In this document: one piece after another, positions 42,781 to 55,000 of the stretch
Layout: the number at the start of each line of letters is the position of its first letter
How positions within the stretch are numbered: the stretch's first letter is position 1
Assembly: GCA_009363875.1 (NCBI GenBank)
Contig: CM018698.1
Span: forward strand, 53,288,067-53,352,066
From: Mikania micrantha
Lineage: Eukaryota > Streptophyta > Magnoliopsida > Asterales > Asteraceae
Direction: 5' to 3'
DNA length: 64,000 nt
The notes under the pieces: model-generated
What the model was told of the DNA's origin: nothing
Database searches by the model: none
The model's input: only the letters and a program-made list of their open reading frames with translations
Translations under genes and position numbers: made by a program

Positions 42781-43383
42781 TATGGTTTAGTGGGTTGGAT
42801 TGGGATTTATAATGTTTAAGTTAATAAAATAATGAAAGGATATTAGAAACAATTACGCGATGGTGAGGTTACGAACATTATTTAAACACGAATATTAATT
42901 CAGAAATATTAACTTAATAGATGTATTCGCGTGGGTGACGATTCACACGAATATAATTATTAAGAATGATATTCTGAAACGATATTCTATAAATCGTAAA
43001 TCAAATCGAAATACGATACGAGCGTTGGATTCGCAAAGGTGACGATCTTTACGAATACGTACGTAAGTAACGCGTTTCGACGAGATAATTAAATAATATC
43101 AACGATATTAAATTAATAAATTAAACCAATAATATTTATTAGGAATCACAACGTAAAACAAATCTGAACAAAAGTTTTAATTAAATAAATTATTTAGCGA
43201 AAATAAAACGAAAACTGCTTTATGAAAACAATATTAATTAAGAATCATTTGGTTATTCGAAATAAAATGGAATTATTTAAACAAATTATATTTTAAATAT
43301 ATTTTTTTTCTCAAGTTAAACCAAGCACGTTATTACACTTTACGCGAGATAAACGAGACCGATCACGCGGTGTTAAAACCAGG

Positions 43384-43390
43384 TATAAAG
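43384..43390 (+). promoter_or_regulatory. TATA box of the gypsy 5' LTR
   Basis: TATAAAG followed about 30 bp later by CT-rich acttcatcatcttcattcctc, as expected around a plant transcription start. The same sequence recurs in the 3' LTR. Confidence 0.6.
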
Positions 43391-43794
43391 GGGATGAAAG
43401 ACTTCATCATCTTCATTCCTCAAGCTTCTACTCTCTCTCTATTTAGCAAATTTCGTCACCCACATAACACCCAACTTCTCTCTACGATTACACGCTCGTT
43501 TCTTGACGAAATCGCGTGATTCTTGGCCCTAAACGACCACAAGATCAAGGAGAACAAGAAAGTACAAGAAAATCTCACGTTTGATTGATTCTTTTGAGGT
43601 AAATCTAATGTTTATTTTCGGTTTTTGTTATAAACTATAAACCCCATAATCTAGTGATGTTATAATCGATTTACACACTAAATAACACTAAACCAAGTTA
43701 GAATGAGCATAGGATAGACCATGGATGACCCTAGAACACGAGAAGCTCGAAGATGAGGATGATAGGGGGGCTGGTTCGCGCCACAGCAGGTGGC

Positions 43795-44370
43795 CGAACC
43801 CTTCAATCACCTGGCCGAACCTGTATGGGTGGCCGAACCTTTCCTCTTAAGGCCGAACCATGCATGGAAGGGGCGAACCTCTGTGGACCGAACCTTCATG
43901 GCTAACGAACCCTCATCCTCACCAGCTTGTGATTGAGCCGAACCTATCTCAGTAACGAACCTAGTGGGCGGGAAACTTGAGTTGGCCGAACCCTTCACTT
44001 CACACGAACCCATGGCAGCGAACCCAGCCATGAAGCGAACCTTATACGATGGACGAACCCTGGGGAGTTGGACGAACCCTGGCCGGACGAACGTCACAGG
44101 GTGACCGAACCTTGTGTGTGTCCTGAATCGGTGTATAAAGCCGAACCTCCCTTTTAATTTTGGCCGAACCCTATGGAACCGAACCTACGCCCTCATGTCA
44201 CGAACCTTTACCTTCTGGGTCGGGCCCATTAAGTCACAAACATGTGGGCTTGACACATCACATGGGCTGCGAACCTTTAGACGAGCCTTGCATGGCTGCA
44301 TAAGGCGAACCACCATGCTATCTCTAGCCGAACCTTCTAACCAAGCCATGCAACAAGTTGGGCCGAACCT
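43795..44370 (+). repeat. CGAACC hexamer cluster, 5' LTR
   Basis: 24 exact CGAACC words in about 580 bp, mostly as gcCGAACCt or aCGAACCc, irregularly spaced 10-50 bp apart and all on one strand. The patch is GC-rich compared with the rest of the LTR. The ORFs through it are by-products. Confidence 0.9.
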
Positions 44371-45149
44371 ATGTGAAAAGGTTCGCTGGTCTTCAGGACT
44401 TTTAATATGAATTACTTGATAACTAAGGGGTTAGGGACAAAACAAAGGAGTATAAACACGTAGCTATATATATCGATGTATCCATGCATGCATGAGGAAA
44501 CGAAACCACCACCTTTTCTCTTCCTAATTTGAGTTTTAAAGAAACTAGGAAGTATATGTATATATTGAACTTGAGGTACAATTAACTTAATGTATAGATT
44601 TTATTAAATTGTAATTAAGGGTTACTAACTCAACTATGGTGGTTAGTATAATTACTTATGCATGTGAGGATATATCTAAGATATCACAACAATTGTACCA
44701 TTATAAAGTAGTTAACAACTAACAAGTCTAAACTATCTTTAATGATGGACATTTATAAGAGATTGGGTAATCCGTTGAAACTTAGACTAATCAAACTAAG
44801 TGGGTGAAACACCTAATGATTTAAAAGTGAACATGTGAGAATAATTAAAATAAAACACGTATGCTTATGAATACCCGACATAAGATAATTACAGGTTGAC
44901 TGAGTTGTTGTTGATTTTAATTTCATACGCGAGCGCGCATTCTACACGGACACTATACTAAGGACTCAGGTGAGTTCTCATAACCTCCCTTTCTTTTAAA
45001 CTGTTTTGTTTTAAACTCGGAGGTGAAAAATGTATACCAAATTACATATTGACTTGATAACTCAGGGATGACACTTGCTTGCTTGTATGAGATCCATAGT
45101 TATGGATTGTCATATTCCATGAGTTGTTACTAATGACTTTGGTCATCTG

Positions 45150-45330
45150 TAATAACTGCATGTATTGTCACTATTCCATGAGTTGAAGCTAATGACTTTG
45201 TGTCATTCGCGACGACTGCATGTATTGTCACGTGGATGTTTCCACAACTCCGTGTATTCGTTGTGGTCGACTTCGGTTTTCCTCAATGTTTGCATGTATT
45301 GTCACGTGGATGTTTCCACAACTCCGTGTG
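45150..45330 (+). repeat. Tandem repeat of about 74 bp in the gypsy 5' LTR
   Basis: gcatgtattgtcacgtggat plus tttccacaactccgtgt begins at 45218 and 45292; a partial copy begins near 45159. It contains cacgtg, a G-box core. The same unit is present in the 3' LTR near 54919 and 54993. Confidence 0.85.
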
Positions 45331-45940
45331 TCCTTGTCATTGACCTCGGTCATATACAATGACACATGTATGGTCACTTATATTAATTGAGAATATTGAT
45401 GGATTGTGATTGGTTGATTGAACATATGATTGATTATCTATGATTTATTAATATATGTGATTATATGTTTGAATTATGTGATGGGATTATGTATTTGATT
45501 ATTGTGTTGGATGATTACACAGATGCTCATGTGGAAGTTATCAAGAAAATATAAACTCTTAAATCCCTTTTGTAAAATATTTTTATATAAAAACTTATGA
45601 TTACTCACTAACTACTTTGTAGTTGACACTTGATTTTTACATGTTTCAGGTAATGAAGCTAAGTAGGTTGAGGAAGATGAACTCACACTTTTGGACATCA
45701 TCATATAGGATCTTGGACTTAGCTAAATAACTGAATTTCTGGCGAATAGAATTTAGTTAGATAGCTAAATCTCTTTTGTATTTGATGTAACTAATTCATG
45801 ATAGAAATGATTTTTGTGTAATTATTTTGGTTGATTGAATGATATATGATGATTTGATTAGATGCCCACGAGCTTTTGAACAATCTACACATCCCTCGTG
45901 GCATCCCAGCGTTTCCGCCATCGGTCGGGGTGTTACAGAT

Positions 45941-45953
45941 TGGTATCAGAGCC
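45941..45953 (+). other. Gypsy primer binding site (initiator Met tRNA)
   Basis: TGGTATCAGAGCC lies 3 bases after the LTR end. Confidence 0.92.
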
Positions 45954-46161
45954 TGGATTATAGGGAATTAGGTTACTAGAAATGGTTGACCTAGTGTATA
46001 CCCATAGGATACCCTAGTATGAAGAAATTCATACACTAGTTAGTATATTCAGAATTTCATGCTTATGTGTTTATTACATGATTAACTGAACTCCTGTTAC
46101 GCACCGGATTTATATATGCTGCATACTGATTAATTGCTTACTTGTGCCCTAATGACTCGAT

Positions 46162-46280
46162 AAGGACATACTCGTAGTGTATTGTAAAGGTGGTGGGACG
46201 GTGGTTTGGGCGGTTGCGACTTACCCTTATCATATGCCCTATATATATACCATTTACAATACATCGGGTGGATGTCAGTA
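46162..46280 (+). other. Hairpin module, leader copy 1
   Basis: Inner arms TGTATTGTAAA (46178-46188) and TTTACAATACA (46253-46263) pair perfectly over 11 bp; outer arms are GACAT/ATGTC. The conserved loop words GGTGGGACGGTG and CATATGCCCTATA are present. Confidence 0.78.
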
Positions 46281-46390
46281 TTGAGGAATAAGGGAACTAC
46301 TCGTTTGGGACAATTATCTGCTTAAGAAATTAACAGCTTAGGAATTTATTTGCTTTAGGAATTATCTGTTAGATCTCTTGATCTCCAGAT

Positions 46391-46510
46391 AAGGACACAC
46401 TCGTGGTATACTACAAAGGTGGTGGGACGGTGTTGGGGGGATTGCGATCTACCCTTGCATATGCCCTATACATACACCATTTGTAGTATATTGGGGGTCT
46501 GTCAGTGTCA
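46391..46510 (+). other. Hairpin module, leader copy 2
   Basis: Inner arms TATACTACAAA (46407-46417) and TTTGTAGTATA (46480-46490) pair perfectly over 11 bp but differ from copy 1; outer arms are GACAC/GTGTC. The loop words are the same as in the other copies. Confidence 0.78.
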
Positions 46511-47116
46511 GGAACATAGGATATTATTAGGAAGTTACTAGGAAATGTTGTGCAGTTGAGTTTGATGGGAAATTGGTTGATGGTATGTTGTTGGATTGGT
46601 TTGGATTGACTCATGGATGATCACACTCAATGAATACTTATAAAATCACTTGTGAATACACTTATTGGACACGTAGGGTGCATAGGATCAATGAACGACG
46701 CGAACACTTAGTGATAGATTGATGACTTGAATGATGATATAGACACTTGATGATAATATAAACGCATAGTGATGATACTAACAGTTAGTGATGGTATGAA
46801 CACTTGATGAGAATAAATTATAGGGAAGATATGAACACTTAGTGACAATAAGAGCACTCAGTGATGATATGAATCCTCATTGATAATTATGGACATTGGG
46901 ATTAGTATGGACTTTTAGTGAACTTAGACATTAGGAGAACTTTAATGTCAGGTGAACTTAGACATTAGGTGAACCTATATGTCAAGTGAACTTAGACATT
47001 AGGCGAACCTAATTGTCCAAGGGAACTAGAGACCACTTCACTCAAAATTATCCTACTTAGGATAAGGTTTGTGAAGTGAGACTATGGTAAGATACACGAT
47101 ACACCCTAAATTCTAA

Positions 47117-47235
47117 CAAGGGCATAATCGTGGTGCAATGAAACGGTGGTGGGACGGTGTAGGGGAGATTGCGATCTACCTCTGCATATGCCCTATATAT
47201 AAGCTTGTTGCATTGCATCGGGAAGTTTTCAGTGT
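47117..47235 (+). other. Hairpin module, leader copy 3
   Basis: Arms TGCAATG (47134-47140) and CATTGCA (47211-47217) pair perfectly, extending to 10 of 11 positions with AAAC/GTTG. The loop words GGTGGGACGGTG and CATATGCCCTATA are conserved. Confidence 0.7.
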
Positions 47236-47471
47236 TGATATAGGGTGGGGAATGTATGAAACTTAGGAATAGTTAACTAATATTAGTTATGACCAACTAG
47301 GACACTTAGAATAATATTAGGAAATTTATAAATGTTATGAGTTTAATAACAGTTAGGAGAAAAATATAGTTCCAATATGTAATCCTAACTGTTTAAAATG
47401 AACTCATTCGATCATAGTTTGTATGACTTACGTTGTAAACGGTAGTAACATGTTTCTATTTCTTCAGAAAC

Positions 47472-50400
47472 ATGCCGCCACGCCGTCACAACGGAGACGA
47501 TACGAACTCAGAAGATGCTAACGGTAATGCCAACTTCGGCATACAAGAGTTAGCAAACCTTATTTCTGGATTGGTGAACCAGTTAACTCAAGCCAATCAG
47601 AATATCAATCAGAACAGAGGTGGTGCGAACCCGCCAGTTTGCACATTCAAGCACTTCAACTCCTGTAACCCATGGAAGTTTACGGGTTCTGAAACTGCTA
47701 CTGGTCTCCTGCAGTGGTTCGAGAGTATGGAGAACACTTTCATCAACAACGATTGCCCCGATAATCTGAAAGTTCGTTATGCCACTAGTGTTTTCCAAAA
47801 GAGAGCACTAACGTGGTGGAATGGGGAGAAACGAACTAGGGGAGTTGATGCTGCCCTTGCACAGACTTGGACTGAGGTCAAGAACTTGATGACCACTGGA
47901 TTTTGTCCTCGCAGTGAGATGAGGAAACTGGAGACGGAGTTCTGGGAACTCAAGCAGGATAGCGGGGAGAATGTTATCTACAATACTCTATTTCATGAGT
48001 ATTGTCTGTTGGTGCCTCATCTGGTGACACCCTTGGAGAGGGCGATTGAGAAGTACATCGGTGGTCTGCCTATACAGATCCAAGACACTGTATACGGAAG
48101 CAACCCCAAAACACTTGAGGCTGCGATCCGTTTGTCTGCAACTCTGACTGACAATCATGTGAAGGCTGGAACACTCACCAGGAAGGGGACAAAGAAAACT
48201 GATGTGAAGACGGCTACAAAAGAAACAAAGACTGAAGTCAAGTCTGAAGCTACTAGTACTTCTAAAATCAGCAACAAAAAGAGAAAGACCAGGAACTTTG
48301 TGGTCGCTGCTCCTGCTGCTAAGTCTGTGCAGCAATCATCCAACAACACCACTGCAAGAAATTATATTGGGAACACTCCCCAATGTAATACTTGCAGATA
48401 TCATCATTTGCCTAACGTGCCTTGTCGCATCTGCAACAACTGTGGCAAGTTTGGCCATTTTACTAATGTTTGCCGGAGTGCACAGCAAGCACAAAGGATG
48501 CAACCTGCTCCGCTTGCATTGCCTGCTCCGCAAGCTCAACCGCTACAAGCTGCACCTGTTAGCCAGGTACCTGCACAGGCAAGAGCCTGTTATGAGTGCG
48601 GCGAAGTGGGTCACTTCAGAAACCAATGCCCAAAGTTGACTGGGAATAATCATAGGGTGGCAAGAGGCCGGGCGTTCCAACTGAATGCTCCAGCTGCTCA
48701 AGCCAACCAGGACGTGGTCAACGGTACATTTCTGATCAACAACTCTTATGCATCTGTCTTATTTGATTCTGGTGCCGATAGGAGTTTCGTTTCATATGAT
48801 TTTGAATGCATGCTTGGTAGAACACGTACATATTTAGCTAAACCGTTTAACGTGGAGGTGGCTGACGGAAACACTATTGATATTGACACTATTATTATTG
48901 GATGTAGTGTGAACTTAAGTGCTTACGTTTTCCCAATTGATCTCATACCTATGCACCTTGGTAGCTTCGATGTTATCATAGGCATGGATTGGTTAGCCAC
49001 CCACAAAGCGGAGATTGTTTGTCATGAAAAGTACATCCGTATTCCCTTACCTTCGGGTGAAACTTTAAGAGTACTTGGAGAAACCCCTAGTAAAGGTCTT
49101 AAGCTGATGTCCTGCACTAAAGCACACAAGTACCTTAGGAAGAAATGTATAGCATTCTTAGCACATATTGTGGAGAAGAAAGAGAAAGGAAAGAGCATTG
49201 AAGACGTCCCTGTAATTAGAGATTTTTCTGAAGTATTTCCAGATGATTTGCCGGGGCTTCCACCAGAACGTCAAGTAGAGTTTCGCATTGACTTAGTACC
49301 TGGTGCGAACCCAGTCGCCAAAGCTCCTTACAGATTTGCGCCTTCGGAGCTGCAAGAATTGGCGAGCCAGCTACAAGAACTAACTGATAAAGGATTTATT
49401 CGCCCGAGCCATTTGCCATGGGGTGAACTGGTCCTGTTTGTTAAGAAGAAAGATGGGTCATTCCGAATGTGCATCGACTACCGCGAATTAAACAAACTCA
49501 CAATCAAGAATCGATATCCACTGCCATGCATCGATGACCTCTTCGATTAGCTTCAGGGCTCGGCATGGTTTTCAAAGATCGATCTTAGGTCTGGGTATCA
49601 TCAGCTTCGCGTACATGATGATGATATTCCCAAGACGGCATTCAGAACAAGATATGGCCATTATGAATTCCTGGTAATGCCTTTCGGCCTTACCAATGCA
49701 CCGGCGGTTTTCATGGACCTCATGAACCGAGTTTGCAGGCCATACTCGGATAAGTTCGTGATTGTATTCATAGATGATATTTTGATATACTCAAAGACCA
49801 AGGAAGAACACGAGAAACACCTTAAATTGGTGTTGGAGATCCTAAGGGAGGAGCGACTGTATGCCAAATTCTCTAAATGTGAATTTTTGCTTAAGGAAGT
49901 TCAATTCTTGGGACACATAGTCAACGAAAATGGTGTTCACGTGGATCCTGCAAAGATTGATGCGGTGAAGAATTGGAGTACACCGAAGACACCGACGGGG
50001 ATTCGATCGTTTCTTGGACTTGCCGGTTACTATTGGCGGTTCATCTTGAATTTCTCCAGGATCGCTGTCCCTCTCCCTTCTTTGACTCAAAAGAATAAAC
50101 CGTACGAGTGGGGACCGAAGCAGGAAGAGGCATTTTAGACCTTGAAGCAGAAAATAAGTGATGCTACTGTTTTGACATTGCCCGATAGAAATGATGATTT
50201 TGTAGTCTACTGTGATGCATCTAACCTAGGTCTCGGGTGTGTTCTCATGCAACGGGGAAAGGTCGTGGCGTATGCATCGAGACAGTTAAAAATTCACGAA
50301 AAGAACTACACTACACACGACTTGGAACTTGGTGCAGTCGTGTTTGCCTTGAAGATATAGAGACACTATCTTTATGGCACAAAGTGTGTAGTCTTTACTG

Positions 50401-52028
50401 ATCATAAGAGTTTGCAACATATTCTCAATCAGAAAGAGCTTAACATGAGACAACGGAGATGGGTTGAACTGCTGAACGATTATGACTGTGAAATTCACTA
50501 CCATCCTGGTAAAGCGAATGTAGTAGCAAATGCGCTTAGTCGCAAAAGTCAGGTTCAGATTCATAGTGCCCGAGTGCACACTAATCTCCGTAATGATGTT
50601 CTCACAGCCCAACAACACTCATTGGCTCAGGATAACTTGAAAAATGAGATGTCTTGCGGGGTTGAAATCTTATTGGAAATTAAGGATGATGGTTTGATGT
50701 ATTATTTGAATCGGTTGTGGATACCGAACAGGGGTGATCTTAGGATGGTGATTTTGGATGAAGCTCATAAGTCTCGTTACTCAATCCATCCGGGTGCTGA
50801 TAAGATGTATCAAGACCTTCGGGCCTTGTACAGGTGGCCTGGGATGAAGAAGGATATTGCTGAGTATATGTCTAAGTGCCTTCACTGTGCAAAAGTCAAG
50901 ACAGAACACCAGCGACCTTCGGAATTGTTAATACAACCGGAAATACCGATGTGGAAGTGGGAGAATATCTCTATGGATTTCATTACTAAACTTCCACGAA
51001 CCCCAAATGGTAAGGATAGTATTTGGGTGATAATTGATAGATTAACCAAGTCGGCTCATTTCTTACCGATACGCGAGACGTACCCAGTGCGGAAATTAGC
51101 TCGCATCTACGTTGATGAGATCGTTAGCCGACATGGAATTCCCCTAAGCATAATATCGGATCGTGATGCTCGTTTCACGGCACGATTTTGGGAATCACTT
51201 CATGAAGCATTTGGAACAAGATTGGATCTTAGCACCGCCTATCATCCTCAAACGGATGGACAGACGGAGCGGACGATTCAAACATTGGAAGACATGTTGA
51301 GAGCTTGTGTCATCGACTTCGGTGGCAATTGGGATAGCCATTTACCATTGGTTGAGTTCTCGTATAACAACAGTTATCACGAGAGCATTGGCATGGCGCC
51401 GTTTGAAGCTCTTTATGGCAGAAAATGTCGGTCACCTATTTGTTGGACCGAGGTCGGCGAATCGCAGATCACTGGTCCTGAGATTATTCCGGAGACGACT
51501 GACAAGATCCTCCAGATCCGTGACAATCTGTTAGCTGCTCGCAGTCGACAGAAGAGCTACGCGGATAAAAGACGCAAACCTTTAGAGTTTGAATTTGATG
51601 ATATGGTATTACTTAGAGTATCGCCTTGGAAGGGCGTTGTGCAATTCGGGAAGAAAGGTAAACTTGCTCCACGATATGTTGGCCCTTTTAAGATCCTTGA
51701 ACGGATCGGGCAGGTTGCCTAAAAGTTGGAACTTCCTCCAGAACTTAGTAATGTGCACCCAATGTTTCACGTGTCCAATTTAAGAAAGTGCTTAGCTGAT
51801 CAGGATCTTCAGGTACCCCTCGATGACATTCGCGTCGATGATACCATGCACTTTGTTGAAAAACCAGTGGAGATAATGGATCATGAAGCTAAGAAACTCA
51901 AACGCAATAGAATTCCAATTGTCAAAGTACGTTGGGAATCGAAGCGGGGTCCAGAATTCACTTGGGAACGAGAAGATCAGATAAAGATTAAGTACCCACA
52001 TTTATTTACTACGGTCACTCCAAGTTGA
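47472..52028 (+). pseudogene. gag-pol: Gypsy gag-pol, one frame with four premature stops
   Basis: A single frame of 1518 codons without frameshift. Premature stops lie at 49548 (TAG), 50136 (TAG), 50358 (TAG) and 51720 (TAA). Gag has the NPWKFTGSETATGLLQWFES core and two CCHC knuckles (CNNCGKFGHFTNVC, CYECGEVGHFRNQC). The protease shows VLFDSGADRSFVS. Reverse transcriptase shows FRMCIDYRELNK and VFIDDILIYSK (catalytic DD). RNase H shows YCDASNLGLGCVL and FTDHKSLQHI. Integrase has the HHCC zinc region (about 50770-50900), IISDRDARFTARFW and HPQTDGQTER. The C-terminus ends with VRWESKRGPEFTWERED, a chromodomain-like tail (tentative). The ATG at 47472 follows the leader and fits gag relatives (MPPRR). 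The stops make it non-autonomous unless suppressed. Confidence 0.93.
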
Positions 52029-52062
52029 ATTTCGGGACGAAATTCCCTTAACTAGGGTAGAC
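52029..52062 (+). other. Gypsy polypurine tract region
   Basis: Between the pol stop and the 3' LTR lie ttcgggacgaaattccc and then ctagggtagac. The last, partly purine-rich stretch is where plus-strand priming is expected. Confidence 0.5.
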
Positions 52063-55000
52063 TGTAACATCACTGTAATTCCGGTCGTCCGTACATCCAT
52101 ACGATTGTACTGTTACGACCCGAGATTTATTATTATTAATGACAATGAACTATTTGTTGATATTATTGATGATTATCACTTTTATTGGTATACATACTGA
52201 GAATATATTATTATACGCGTAAACCATGGAAAGTTTAGTTGTAACCCAACTAAACTGAACCAGTGAATTTATCGCAGCTGAATTCACGAAATTATGGATT
52301 ATTAGTTTGGAAATGAAAAGGAGTTTGAGTTGGTTGTTGTATGGTTGCTAAACATAGTCAAGGACACATGGTCATGATTTATCGAAATAGCCGTGGGACG
52401 GTGGCTGGGGCAGTTGCGACTGACCCCTACATATGCCCTATACATATGCATATTTCGGTCTATCATGGATGTGTCAGTGATAAGGTTTAGTGGGTTGGAT
52501 TGGGATTTATAATGTTTAAGTTAATAAAATAATGAAAGGATATTAGAAACAATTACGCGATGGTGAGGTTACGAACATTATTTAAACACGAATATTAATT
52601 CAGAAATATAAACTTAATAGATGTATTCGCGTGGGTGACGATTCACACGAATATAATTATTAAGAATGATATTCTGAAACGATATTGTATAAATCGTAAA
52701 TCAAATCGAAATACGATACGAGCGTTCGATTCGCAAAGGTGACGATCTTTATGAATACGTACGTAAGTAACGCGTTTCGACGAGATAATTAAATAATATC
52801 AACGATATTAAATTAATAAATGAAAACCAATAATATTTATTAGGAATCACAACGTAAAACAAATCTGAACAAAACGTTTTAATTAAATAAATTATTTAGC
52901 GAAAATAAAACGAAAACTGCTTTATGAAAACAATATTAATTAAAAATCATTTGGTTATTCGAAATAAAATGGAATTATTTAAACAAATTATATTTTAAAT
53001 ATATTTTTTTTCTCAAGTTAAACCGAGCATGTTATTACACTTTACGCGAGATAAACGAGACCGATCACGCGGTGTTAAAACGAGGTATAAAGGGGATGAA
53101 AGACTTCATCTTCTTCATTCCTCAAGCTTCTACTCTCTTCTATTTTGCAAATTTCGTCACCCACATAACACCCAACTTCTCTCTACGATTACACGCTCGT
53201 TTCTTGACGGAATCGCGTGATTCTTGGCCCTAAACGACCACAAGATCAAGGAGAACAAGAAAGTACAAGAAAATCTCACGTTTGATTGATTCTTTTGAGG
53301 TAAATCTAATGTTTATTTTCGGTTTTTGTTATAAACTATAAACCCCATAATCTAGTGATGTTATAATCGATTTACACACTAAATAACACTAAACCAAGTT
53401 AGAATGAGCATAGGATAGACCATGGATGACCCTAGAACACGAGAAGCTCGAAGATGAGGATGATAGGGGGCTGGTTCGCGCCCACAGCATGTGGCCGAAC
53501 CCTTCAATCACCTGGCCGAACCTGTATGGGTGGCCGAACCTTTCCTCTTATGGCCAAACCATGCATGGAAGGGGCGAACCCCTGTGGACCGAACCTTCAT
53601 GGATAACGAACCCTCATCCTCACCAGCTTGTGATTGAGCCGAACCTCTCTCAGTAACGAACCTAGTGGGCGGGAAACTTGAGTTGGCCGAACCCTTCACT
53701 TCACACGAACCCATGGCAGCGAACCCTGCCATGAGGCGAACCTTATACGATGGACGAACCCTGGGGAGTTGGACGAACCCTGGCCGGACGAAGCTCACAG
53801 GGTGACCGAACCTTGTGTGTGTCCTGAATCGGTGTATAAAGCCGAACCTCCCTTTTAATTCTGGCCGAACCCTATGGAACCGAACCTACGCCCTTATGTC
53901 ACGAACCTTTACCTTCTGGGTCGGGCCCATTAAGTCACAAACATGTGGGCTTGACACATCACATGGGCTGCGAACCTTTAGACGAGCCTTGCATGGCTGC
54001 ATAAGGCGAACCACCATGCTATCTCTAGCCGAACCTTCAAACCAAGCCATGCAACAAGTTGGGCCGAACCTATGTGAAAAGGTTCGCTGGTCTTCAGGAC
54101 TTTTAATATGAATTACTTGATAACTAAGGGGTTAGGGACAAAACAAAGGAGTATAAACACGTAGCTATATATAACGATGTATCCATGAATGCATGAGGAA
54201 ACGAAACCACCACCTTTTCTCTTCCTAATTTGAGTTTTAAAGAAACTAGGAAGTATATGTATATATTGAACTTGAGGTACAATTAACTTAATGTATAGAT
54301 TTTATTAAATTGTAATTAAGGGTTACTAACTCAACTATGGTGGTTAGTATAATTACTTATGCATGTGAGGATATATCTAAGATATCACAACAATTGTACC
54401 ATTATAAAGTAGTTAACAACTAACAAGTCTAAACTATCTTTAATGATGGACATTTATAAGAGATTGGGTAATCCGTTGAAACTTAGACTAATCAAACTAA
54501 GTGGGTGAAACACCTAATGATTTAAAAGTGAACATGTGAGAATAATTAAAATAAAACACGTATGCTTATGAATACCCGACATACGATAATTACAGATTGA
54601 CTGAGTTGTTGTTGATTTTGATTTCATACGCGAGTGCGCATTCTACACGAACACTATACTAAGGACTCAGGTGAGTTCTCATAACCTCCCCTTCTTTTAA
54701 ACTGTTTTGTTTTAAACTCGGAGGTGAAACATGTATACCAAATTTCATATTGACTTGATAACACAGGGATGACACTTGCTTGCTTGTATGATATCCATAG
54801 TTATGGATTGTCATATTCCATGAGTTGTTACTAATGACTTTGGTCATCTGTAATAACTGCATGTATTGTCACTATTCCATGAGTTGAAGCTAATGACTTT
54901 ATGTCATTCGCGACGACTGCATGTATTGTCACGTGGATGTTTCCACAACTCCGTGTATTCGTTGTGGTTGACTTCGGTCTTCCTCAATGTTTGCATGTAT

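Larger units (their letters stand above)
42364..45937 (+). repeat. Gypsy 5' LTR
   Basis: 3574 bp. It holds a hairpin module (42661-42780), TATA box (43384), CGAACC cluster (43795-44370) and a 74-bp tandem unit (45218 and 45292). Splice-like sites occur at 43599 (GAG|GTAAAT), 44970 (CAG|GTGAGT) and 45649 (TTTCAG). The promoter lies about 1 kb in, so about 2.5 kb of LTR would be transcribed as R/U5 leader. Confidence 0.93.
45954..47471 (+). other. Gypsy untranslated leader, about 1.5 kb
   Basis: No coding frame. It begins with a 9-bp perfect hairpin CTAGTGTAT/ATACACTAG (45991-45999 and 46031-46039). It contains three hairpin modules and, between about 46690 and 47030, two degenerate tandem families (gaacacttagtgatgatat, then gtgaacttagacattaggtg). 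Confidence 0.8.

Noticed and set aside
43807..44410. ORFs across the CGAACC cluster, nearly identical at 53508-54111
   Set aside because: They occur in both LTRs, lack domains and arise from the low stop density of the GC-rich repeat.
45941..45953. tRNA-Met gene fragment
   Set aside because: The match is limited to the primer binding site directly after an LTR; the same applies at 6852 and 37979.
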